From positions 6,459-14,072 of the forward strand of contig DIST01000051.1 in the NCBI GenBank assembly GCA_002421645.1: DNA of 7,614 nucleotides, written 5' to 3'. The DNA is from Flavobacterium sp. UBA6203. GTDB taxonomy: Bacteria; Bacteroidota; Bacteroidia; Flavobacteriales; Flavobacteriaceae. Position numbers and translations under genes: made by a program. Positions 1 to 5,476 of this stretch are shown here, piece after piece; the first letter of the stretch is position 1; each line of letters starts with the position of its first letter. The notes beneath the pieces were generated by a model. That model was not told the origin of the DNA. It saw nothing but the letters and a program-made list of their open reading frames with translations, and did not search any database.

Positions 1-363
1 GATGGAATATGGACTTTACGCGTTGTAGACGCATATAATGGAGATGGTGGTATTATTAATAGTGTTTCTTTGTCAATATGTAACTTAGAGCAACCGCTTA
101 GTAAATCAGATAATACTTTGTCTGAAGTAAAGGTGTATCCAAATCCAGCAAAAGGAATTATTAACATTGATTTATCATCATTGTCTTATTCAAACTCAAC
201 TATGTACAAAGTAAACGACTTTCAAGGAAGGCAAGTATTAGAAAAAAAATCTAATAGTATTTTGGAAGTATTAAATATTGAAGACCTTTCAGAAGGTGTT
301 TATTTGTTAACCATTGAAAACGATCTAGGAAAAACAACGAAAAAAATAGTTGTTAAAAAATAA
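1..363 (+). CDS. 3' end of secreted protein with P-domain-like segment and T9SS type A C-terminal sorting domain (5' partial)
   Basis: The frame is open from base 1, so the start lies outside the window; 120 codons are visible before TAA. The first ~31 residues (beginning DGIWTLRVVDAYNGDGG and ending VSLSIC) resemble the end of a proprotein-convertase P-domain (P/Homo B), with its typical G-x-WTL-x-V-x-D and G-x-I-x-S-x-SL pattern. After a short linker comes a T9SS sorting domain of ~75 residues: KVYPNP at visible residues 44-49, then a VNDFQGRQV strand, a DLSEGVYLLTI strand and a lysine-rich end (KKIVVKK). In Bacteroidetes this domain directs export across the outer membrane by the type IX system and is normally removed or anchored at the surface. 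P-domains plus sorting domains often follow a secreted peptidase, but the catalytic part is not in view, so the enzyme class is unknown. An internal TTG at 70 is not the start, because the homology continues upstream of it. It is unrelated in function to the heme genes and transcribed towards them. Confidence 0.85.
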   Translation, partial: DGIWTLRVVDAYNGDGGIINSVSLSICNLEQPLSKSDNTLSEVKVYPNPAKGIINIDLSSLSYSNSTMYKVNDFQGRQVLEKKSNSILEVLNIEDLSEGVYLLTIENDLGKTTKKIVVKK

Positions 364-366
364 ATT

Positions 367-415
367 TAATTTTAATAAAAAAGCTCGATTTTATCGAGCT
401 TTTTTATTAAAATTA
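367..415. terminator. bidirectional intrinsic terminator between converging genes
   Basis: A perfect inverted repeat with 23-base arms (367-389 and 393-415) surrounds a 3-base TTT loop. The GC-containing core GCTCGA/TCGAGC is flanked by A6 on one side and T6 on the other, so both strands give a hairpin followed by a U-rich run. On the plus strand it begins three bases after the stop of the secreted-protein gene. On the minus strand the outer arm includes the stop codon of the enoyl-CoA hydratase gene (413-415). It should end transcription from both sides. Confidence 0.93.
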
Positions 416-1189
416 TTTCCCTGGAAACGCTGCTTTTCTTTTCTCTAAAAACGCTGTGGTTCCTTCTTTAAAATCTTCTGTACCAAAACAAGCTCCAAAA
501 TTTTCAATTTCTACTTGGTAGCCATTGACACCATCGGTATAATTAGCATTAACCGCTTGAATCGCTTTTGCAATAGCCACACTTGAGTTTTTAGTAATTT
601 TAGACGCAATACCTTTTGCAAATTCTAACAATTCAGCTTGTGCAACTACATGGTTTACTAAGCCGTAATTTTTAGCCGTTTCGGCATCAATCATTCCAGC
701 TGTCATAATCATTTCCATAGCACGCCCTTTTCCAACTAATTGCGTCAAACGTTGTGTTCCTCCGTAACCTGGAATAACTCCTAACGTTACTTCTGGTAAT
801 CCCATTTTTGCATTATCAGATGCTACTCTAAAATGACATGACATAGCCAACTCTAATCCGCCACCAAGTGCAAAACCATTTACAGCAGCAATAACTGGAG
901 TACTTAAATTTTGAACAAAATCAAATAATAATTCTTGCCCTTGAGCAGCTAATTTTCCTCCTTCTTCAACTGAAAAATGAGCAAATTCTGAAATATCAGC
1001 TCCTGCCACAAATGCTTTTTCTCCACTTCCCGTTATTATTATCGCTTTTACAGATGAATCTTTGTTTAACGATTTAAATCCGTCGTGTAATTCTTGAATG
1101 GTTGCTTTGTTTAAAGCATTTAATTTTGTTGGTCTGTTAATCGTTACAATTGCAATAGCTTCCTGTTTTTCGATAAGGATATTTTCCAT
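413..1189 (-). CDS. enoyl-CoA hydratase/isomerase family protein (crotonase fold)
   Basis: This 258-residue protein has the usual length of a crotonase. Enzymes of this type hydrate 2-enoyl-CoA to 3-hydroxyacyl-CoA in fatty-acid or amino-acid breakdown, or in butyryl-CoA-type pathways. Visible motifs are the CoA/oxyanion segment VAGADISEF (61-69), the GGGLELAM segment (109-116) with the second oxyanion glycine, and LPEVTLGVIPGYGGTQRL (131-148). Glu113 and Glu133 match the two catalytic glutamates (Glu144/Glu164) of rat mitochondrial enoyl-CoA hydratase, so a true hydratase is more likely than a divergent isomerase or decarboxylase. No targeting or membrane segment is seen, so it should be cytosolic. 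The start is set by the ATG 15 bases after the kinase stop; no clear Shine-Dalgarno precedes it, which is normal in Bacteroidetes. It is the last gene of the minus-strand cluster and ends inside the terminator. The acyl-CoA substrate cannot be read from sequence. Confidence 0.9.
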   Translation of the reverse strand: MENILIEKQEAIAIVTINRPTKLNALNKATIQELHDGFKSLNKDSSVKAIIITGSGEKAFVAGADISEFAHFSVEEGGKLAAQGQELLFDFVQNLSTPVIAAVNGFALGGGLELAMSCHFRVASDNAKMGLPEVTLGVIPGYGGTQRLTQLVGKGRAMEMIMTAGMIDAETAKNYGLVNHVVAQAELLEFAKGIASKITKNSSVAIAKAIQAVNANYTDGVNGYQVEIENFGACFGTEDFKEGTTAFLEKRKAAFPGK

Positions 1190-1204
1190 TTTTACTTAAT
1201 TTGA

Positions 1205-2674
1205 TTATTTATTTATTGGGAAGGAAACCAAAAATTCGGTTCCTACATTAGGTTCCGTTTCAAAGGTAATCGTTCCGTTATAATTCTCTATGATATTTTT
1301 AATAATGGCTAAGCCGAGTCCCATTCCACTTGATTTTGTAGTGAATTTAGGCTCAAAAACACGTTCCTGATTTTCTTCTGAAATTCCTTTTCCATTATCT
1401 TTTACGGCAATTTTAACTTCTTCACCTTGTCTAAAAACCGTAACAAAAACCAATTTGTTTTCTTGTTCTTCAGGTATGGCTTGAATGGCATTCTTCACCA
1501 AATTCGTGATGACTCTAATTAATTGCGTTCTGTCTAATTTGGCAATAATTTCGTCTTCTAATGCTGAAAATTGAATAAAATCTTCATTAAAAATTTCCAA
1601 AGCCATTTTTACAATACGAACTACATTTAGCGTTTCGTTTTGTTGCGCAGGCATAGCTGCAAAGTTTGAAAAAGCTCCTGCAACTGCAGTCATGGTATCT
1701 ATTTGCTGTAAAATAGTTTTGGTATAATCATCGAGTTTTTTAGAAATATTAGGATCGTTTGGATCAAACTTTCTTTGAAAACTCTGCACCGTTAATCGCA
1801 TCGGAGTTAGTGGGTTTTTAATTTCGTGTGCTACTTGTTTCGCCATTTCTCGCCATGCTTGTTCTCTTTCACTTTGTGCTAAAATGGTGGCGCTTTCTTC
1901 TAATTTATCCACCATGTTATTATAGGAATTAATTAAAAGATTAATTTCTTTACTTCCATCTTCAATAACAATTTTTTCATTTCGTTGATACAGTTCTGTC
2001 TCTTGAAGTTTATCACTAATAATTTTTAAAGATTTGGTAATATAACTCGATAAAAAATATGATAATACAATAGAAATAAAGAACATAAAAACGTACACTT
2101 GCCCAAATCGAATTAAGAAATTTTGAACCTCATTATCATAAAACTCGGTGTTTTCTTCATAAGGTAAATTTAAAATTCCCATGGGTTTAAACTTAGTATC
2201 CTTTAAATACGAATAAGAAGATCGAAACGACTGACCATCAACTTTTGAAAATTCTATGTAACGTTTGTCTAATGACGATTGAATAATTTTTAATGTAGAT
2301 GGATTTATTTTTGGTTTGTCTTTATCTAGTTTGAAAATAGCTTTTGAAGAAATTAAAAGTTTTCCTTTTAAATCAAAAAAATTGATTTCCATACTATGAA
2401 TGTCTGATAATTCGAATATTTTCTCTTTAAAAATTAAAGGAATGTTTTCAGTTGTTAGCGGATAAGTAGTCGTTTGAAGTACATAATTAATATGTTCGGT
2501 AATAGCCGCTTCTTTTCGTTCTAAACGATCTTGATGATATTCACGAGCTTCTTTTCTAAATTGATAAATAGAAACCGCAGCAATAAGAACAGACGCAATT
2601 AACGTTAAGAATATCATGGAAAGAAATATTCTTACACGCAAGGAAAGGTTCTTAAAGTTTAAAATTCTATCCAT
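1205..2674 (-). CDS. membrane sensor histidine kinase, NtrY-like type with extracytoplasmic sensor domain
   Basis: This is a complete 489-residue two-component kinase of the inner membrane. Membrane segment 1 lies at about 16-37 and segment 2 at about 191-213. They enclose a ~150-residue extracytoplasmic domain, whose alternating strands (EINFFDLKGKLLISS near 96-110; MGILNLPY near 165-172) suggest a single Cache/PAS-like fold; this is an inference. A HAMP-type linker follows (~210-262), then the phosphoacceptor helix with His283 in AHEIKNPLTPMRL, a signature shared with NtrY-type kinases. The ATPase domain is intact: N-box NLVKNAIQA (391-399, Asn395), G1 box DNGKG (426-430), F-box FEPKFTTK (440-447) and G2 box GMGLGL (450-455). 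There is no room for the extra PAS domain of classical NtrY. No response regulator gene is adjacent, so its partner is elsewhere. It sits 15 bases after the hemJ-like gene and 15 before the hydratase, implying cotranscription. The signal is unknown. Confidence 0.92.
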   Translation of the reverse strand: MDRILNFKNLSLRVRIFLSMIFLTLIASVLIAAVSIYQFRKEAREYHQDRLERKEAAITEHINYVLQTTTYPLTTENIPLIFKEKIFELSDIHSMEINFFDLKGKLLISSKAIFKLDKDKPKINPSTLKIIQSSLDKRYIEFSKVDGQSFRSSYSYLKDTKFKPMGILNLPYEENTEFYDNEVQNFLIRFGQVYVFMFFISIVLSYFLSSYITKSLKIISDKLQETELYQRNEKIVIEDGSKEINLLINSYNNMVDKLEESATILAQSEREQAWREMAKQVAHEIKNPLTPMRLTVQSFQRKFDPNDPNISKKLDDYTKTILQQIDTMTAVAGAFSNFAAMPAQQNETLNVVRIVKMALEIFNEDFIQFSALEDEIIAKLDRTQLIRVITNLVKNAIQAIPEEQENKLVFVTVFRQGEEVKIAVKDNGKGISEENQERVFEPKFTTKSSGMGLGLAIIKNIIENYNGTITFETEPNVGTEFLVSFPINK

Positions 2675-2689
2675 GTTTTTTGATGAAAA

Positions 2690-3244
2690 TCAACTGTTGT
2701 TTTTCTCTCGAATTTTTTTGTATAATCTGTAACCTAACATTAATAATACTGAAAAAGCAATAATGCCTACAACGCCAAAAATCCAATTAATTGCATTTTT
2801 TAAAATTACTAAAAAAACTACTGCAAATAGAATAATTGTGGCGCCTTCGTTCCAAATCCTAAAGAAACTTGAAGTGTGTTTTACCTCATTATTTTGCAAT
2901 TGTTTAAATATTTGATGGCATTTTATATGATACAAATACAATAAAAACACAAACGCTAATTTAACGTGCATCCAAGGTTGGGCTAACCAAACTTTACCAA
3001 CTTCCGTAAAAAACAACATCCAAAAAGCAAAAACACTTGCTAAAACAGCACTTGGCCAAGTTATAATGTACCATAAACGATATTGCATTAATTGATATTG
3101 TTTAATCAATATGTCTTGTTCGGGTTGTGGTTTTTGTTTGGCTTCGGCATGATACACAAATAGCCTTACAATGTAAAACAAACCAGCAAACCAAGTAACC
3201 ACAAAGATTAAATGTAACGATTTTATGTAATTGTATAATTCCAT
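2690..3244 (-). CDS. hemJ: HemJ-like protoporphyrinogen IX oxidase (often labelled CopD family membrane protein)
   Basis: This 184-residue integral membrane protein matches the HemJ (UPF0093) pattern: KSLHLIFVVTWFAGLFY at 8-24, RLFVYHAEA at 27-35, RLWYIITWP at 56-64, PWMHVKLAFV at 90-99 and FFRIWNE at 127-133. HemJ oxidises protoporphyrinogen IX to protoporphyrin IX, the step before ferrochelatase, and replaces HemG/HemY in many bacteria. Conserved polar residues visible in or near membrane segments include His11, Arg27, His32, His93 and Lys95; a conserved histidine of the family ligates heme b in the cyanobacterial enzyme. Hydrophobic segments lie at about 9-30, 58-80, 92-109, 135-149 and 154-172. 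The last one, with the basic tail after it (YKKIREK), goes beyond the ~140-150-residue four-segment form common in Proteobacteria. It starts 3 bases after the hemH stop, which strongly supports the heme role over the copper-transport label CopD. Biochemical function is inferred. Confidence 0.82.
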   Translation of the reverse strand: MELYNYIKSLHLIFVVTWFAGLFYIVRLFVYHAEAKQKPQPEQDILIKQYQLMQYRLWYIITWPSAVLASVFAFWMLFFTEVGKVWLAQPWMHVKLAFVFLLYLYHIKCHQIFKQLQNNEVKHTSSFFRIWNEGATIILFAVVFLVILKNAINWIFGVVGIIAFSVLLMLGYRLYKKIREKNNS

Positions 3245-3247
3245 TTT

Positions 3248-4273
3248 TTATTGATTTTGAAAAGCCCATTGATCAATCCAACGGCTCATGGTTTTAACCC
3301 AATCAGCGCTATCATTTAAACATGGAATAGACAAGAAATTTTCTCCACCGTTTTCTTTGAAACTATGTGCTGCTTCCATTCCAATTTCTTCTAAAGTTTC
3401 CAAACAATCCGAAACAAAAGCGGGTGTAACCACTGCTAAATTCTTAATTCCTTTTTGTGCTAAACCATCAATAGTAGCATCGGTATAAGGTTGCAACCAA
3501 GGATCGCGACCCAAACGAGATTGAAAAGAGGTGCTGTATTTTCCTTCTTCCAAACCTAAAAATTCAGCAACTTGCTTTGTAGTTTCATAACATTGATGAC
3601 GGTAACAAAACTCGTGTGCTTTTGAAGGCGTATTACAACAACTTCCATCTATTTTACAATGCGATTTTGTTACATCTGATTTTCTAATATGACGCTCTGG
3701 AACACCATGATATGAAAACAATAAATAATCTGATTTGAAATTATCTAAAGCCGATTTAATGGAGTTAGATAAATCACGAACATAATCGGGTTGGTTATAA
3801 AAAGCTGGTAGCACCGTGAATTCCATTTTTGGGAATTGTTTTTTGCGAATTTCTTCGGCTAATACCAAAATAGTTTCGGTTGTTGCCATAGCAAACTGAG
3901 GATACAATGGAATTAATAAAACCTCATCAACCCCTTGATTGTGTAATTCTTTTAATCCAAATTCGATACTAGGATTTCCATAACGCATGGCTAAAGAAAC
4001 CGGGATACTTACCTGCTCTTGAACTTTATTTTGTAATCGTTTTGATAACACAATTAATGGAGATCCTTCTTCCCACCAAATTTTTTTATACGCTTTAGCT
4101 GATTTTTTTGGACGAGTATTTAAAATGATTCCTTTTACTAATAATGCTCTAAGTAAATATGGAACATCGATAACGCGTTCGTCCATTAAAAATTCATCTA
4201 AATATTTTCTAACATCTTTTGGCTCAGGGCTATCCGGTGAACCTAAATTAATCAACAGTACTCCTTTTTTCAT
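3248..4273 (-). CDS. hemH: ferrochelatase with internal cysteine-rich segment
   Basis: This 341-residue protein is a full-length ferrochelatase, inserting Fe(II) into the porphyrin ring in the last step of heme synthesis. The N-terminus GVLLINLGSPDSP (4-16) is the family signature. FSYHGVPERHI (186-196) carries the catalytic His189. TSFQSRLGRDPWLQPYT (248-264) and VVTPAFVSDCLETLEEIG (281-298) follow, the latter holding the acidic metal-site glutamate, probably Glu292. Between the catalytic histidine and TSFQSR lies a cysteine cluster: Cys206, Cys212, Cys213, Cys223 and Cys228. Ferrochelatases with four cysteines in a short internal segment (for example Myxococcus xanthus) bind a [2Fe-2S] cluster there, so this one probably does too. 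There is no C-terminal membrane helix. The start at 4271-4273 gives the signature at the expected distance. It is the first gene of the hemH-hemJ-kinase-hydratase cluster, 97 bases downstream of the regulator gene and 3 bases before hemJ. Confidence 0.97.
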   Translation of the reverse strand: MKKGVLLINLGSPDSPEPKDVRKYLDEFLMDERVIDVPYLLRALLVKGIILNTRPKKSAKAYKKIWWEEGSPLIVLSKRLQNKVQEQVSIPVSLAMRYGNPSIEFGLKELHNQGVDEVLLIPLYPQFAMATTETILVLAEEIRKKQFPKMEFTVLPAFYNQPDYVRDLSNSIKSALDNFKSDYLLFSYHGVPERHIRKSDVTKSHCKIDGSCCNTPSKAHEFCYRHQCYETTKQVAEFLGLEEGKYSTSFQSRLGRDPWLQPYTDATIDGLAQKGIKNLAVVTPAFVSDCLETLEEIGMEAAHSFKENGGENFLSIPCLNDSADWVKTMSRWIDQWAFQNQ

Positions 4274-4370
4274 TTTCTTTTTTTTATAAAAGTAATCAAT
4301 CTTATTTTTAAGGAAAGTTTTATATACGTTTTTTATCTATAATGCGATTTACAAAATCAATATAATTGAA
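4274..4370 (-). promoter_or_regulatory. intergenic region upstream of hemH, presumed promoter region
   Basis: This 97-base, very AT-rich gap separates the regulator stop from the hemH start. I could not find a clean TTG-N17-23-TAnnTTTG promoter on the minus strand; the nearest word is TAAGATTG (complement of 4297-4304), which has one mismatch and no well-spaced upstream TTG. The segment contains ACGTATATAA on the minus strand (complement of 4320-4329), a 10-base word also present on the plus strand at 5259-5268 beside the regulator start. A short inverted repeat, ATTGAA/TTCAAT (4365-4370 and 4374-4379), is centred on the regulator's stop codon but lacks a GC core and is a poor terminator. hemH may therefore be read partly from the regulator promoter. 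Confidence 0.35.
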
Positions 4371-5246
4371 CTATTCAATATTAGCATTCAAATTCATTAA
4401 ATATTTTTTTGGTGTTGTACCAAATTTTTTCTTGAAGGCAGCAATAAAATGGCTTCCTGTACTATAACCAATTTTCAATCCAACCTCATTTACATTATAA
4501 GAGCCACTATCTAATAATTGACGCGCATAATCCATTTTATAATCAAATAGAAATCCGTAAACCGTATCGCCATAAATTTGTTTGAATCCCATTTTTAATT
4601 TTTTCAAACTTAACCCTACTTGTTCCGATAATACTTCTAGTGTAGGAGGCTCGGCCATATTAGCAATGATAATTTCTTTTGCTTTCTTAATTTTTAAAAC
4701 ATTTTCTTCATCAATCAAAAACGGACATTGTTCTGCATTTGGATCTTCGGAACGATTAAAATACAAACTTAATAATTCATATCCTTTTCCTTTGTAATAT
4801 AAATTTTTGATGAATGAATTTAGATTATAATGGAAAATTTGACTAAGAACAATCGCCATTGACGGACTAATATCGTTTTCTTTATAATACTTCTTATCTT
4901 TATTTTCTTCACTTAAAAACGGAATGCTTTCAGCCTCCGAAGAAAAAAGGCCATGAAATTTTTTGATAGATATAATTACCGAAATTACCCAACTTTGTGG
5001 TGCTAATTCTAAGTGTATTGGCAATTCTTTTTGCGGATTGTAAAACAAAAGCGACTTCTCTTCTTTTAAATCTAAGGCATAATTTCCTTGATTAAAGACA
5101 AATTTCCCTTTTCCTTTAAGCCCAAAATGAAATTGGATAAGACCTTGGTTTACAGGGCGTTCTATTTTAATTATTTCGTTACTATCATTTTGAAAACGCA
5201 ATAAAATAAATTCGTTTTCAATTTTTATTTCTTCTAATGAACCCAT
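4371..5246 (-). CDS. AraC-family transcriptional regulator (PchR-like)
   Basis: This 291-residue protein has a C-terminal AraC/XylS DNA-binding domain with two helix-turn-helix units: about 203-224 (LEVLSEQVGLSLKKLKMGFK) and 251-274, the latter within the family signature that runs from IGYSTGSHF through FGTTPKKYL (259-283). The N-terminal ~120 residues are strand-rich (IQFHFGLKGKGKFVF, WVISVIISIKKFHGLF), followed by a helical linker beginning DISPSMAIVLSQI (125-137). This layout resembles PchR-type regulators, which in pseudomonads sense a ferric siderophore; here the ligand is unknown. The start ATG at 5244-5246 is the first in frame and precedes the strand-rich domain directly. The gene is divergent from hemA across 230 bases and reads towards hemH, so control of the flanking heme genes, itself, or an iron/heme uptake system elsewhere are all possible. 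The DNA-binding assignment is firm; the regulon is inference. Confidence 0.9.
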   Translation of the reverse strand: MGSLEEIKIENEFILLRFQNDSNEIIKIERPVNQGLIQFHFGLKGKGKFVFNQGNYALDLKEEKSLLFYNPQKELPIHLELAPQSWVISVIISIKKFHGLFSSEAESIPFLSEENKDKKYYKENDISPSMAIVLSQIFHYNLNSFIKNLYYKGKGYELLSLYFNRSEDPNAEQCPFLIDEENVLKIKKAKEIIIANMAEPPTLEVLSEQVGLSLKKLKMGFKQIYGDTVYGFLFDYKMDYARQLLDSGSYNVNEVGLKIGYSTGSHFIAAFKKKFGTTPKKYLMNLNANIE

Positions 5247-5330
5247 AGCGATATTTTTACGTATATAAGCCTAACAAAATCTTTTGTTGTTATTTAGAAT
5301 TATTCTATATAACATATTTGTAAAAGCTTG

Positions 5331-5348
5331 AATTTAGTACAAATTTAG
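5331..5348. repeat. short direct repeat AATTTAG x2 with 11-base period
   Basis: AATTTAG occurs at 5331-5337 and again at 5342-5348, one DNA helical turn apart, in the regulator-hemA control region. The second copy overlaps the proposed minus-strand -7 element. AraC-family proteins commonly bind direct repeats one or two turns apart, so this is a possible operator. In sequence this AT-rich it may also be chance. Confidence 0.3.
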
Positions 5349-5373
5349 AAGAAATATTGCAAAATAGACCAAA
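5340..5373 (-). promoter_or_regulatory. candidate Bacteroidetes-type promoter for the AraC-family gene
   Basis: Read on the minus strand, TTTG (complement of 5370-5373) is followed after 22 bases by TAAATTTG (complement of 5340-5347), matching the Bacteroidetes pattern TTTG-N17-23-TAnnTTTG. Transcription would begin near 5333, giving a leader of roughly 85-90 bases before the ATG. Support is from motif and spacing only. Confidence 0.45.
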
Positions 5374-5417
5374 TGATTTTAAAATAACTTTGAGCGACAT
5401 AAAAAGTCCTTCAAGCG

Positions 5418-5449
5418 TTGTTTTTATAAAATAGTATCATTTAATTTTG
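5418..5449 (+). promoter_or_regulatory. candidate Bacteroidetes-type promoter for hemA-hemC
   Basis: TTG at 5418-5420 is followed after 21 bases by TAATTTTG at 5442-5449, a full match to TAnnTTTG, the -7 element used by the primary sigma factor of Bacteroidetes. The start point would fall about 5455, leaving a leader of about 20 bases before the hemA ATG. A second match to the -7 word alone, TAACTTTG at 5385-5392, has its nearest upstream TTG 25 bases away, outside the usual spacing, and is less likely. Confidence 0.6.
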
Positions 5450-5459
5450 TTAAACTTTT

Positions 5460-5468
5460 AGGGAAGAG
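5460..5468 (+). promoter_or_regulatory. ribosome-binding site of hemA (purine-rich)
   Basis: AGGGAAGAG lies 8 bases before the hemA ATG at 5477. It stands out because most other genes in the window have only A-rich leaders. It supports ATG 5477 as the true start. Confidence 0.55.
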
Positions 5469-5476
5469 TATATCAC

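Noticed and set aside
70..363. A separate small 97-residue protein starting at TTG 70
   Set aside because: The same frame is open to base 1 and the upstream codons carry P-domain-like sequence, so this is the end of a larger gene.
3288..3488. 66-codon plus-strand open frame antisense to hemH
   Set aside because: It lies wholly inside the well-supported hemH gene on the other strand, has no recognisable domain and no promoter or ribosome-binding site.
4365..4379. ATTGAA-CTA-TTCAAT inverted repeat at the regulator stop codon, considered as a terminator
   Set aside because: The stem is only six base pairs with a single G-C pair per arm and no adjacent long T run, so it is unlikely to stop transcription.
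4582..4797. 71-codon plus-strand open frame antisense to the AraC-family gene
   Set aside because: It mirrors the DNA-binding part of the real gene, and its hydrophobic composition is what antisense reading of a helix-rich coding region gives.
5385..5392. TAACTTTG as the main hemA promoter -7 element
   Set aside because: The nearest suitable TTG is 25 bases upstream, outside the usual 17-23 spacing; TAATTTTG at 5442 with TTG 21 bases upstream fits better and is closer to the start codon.
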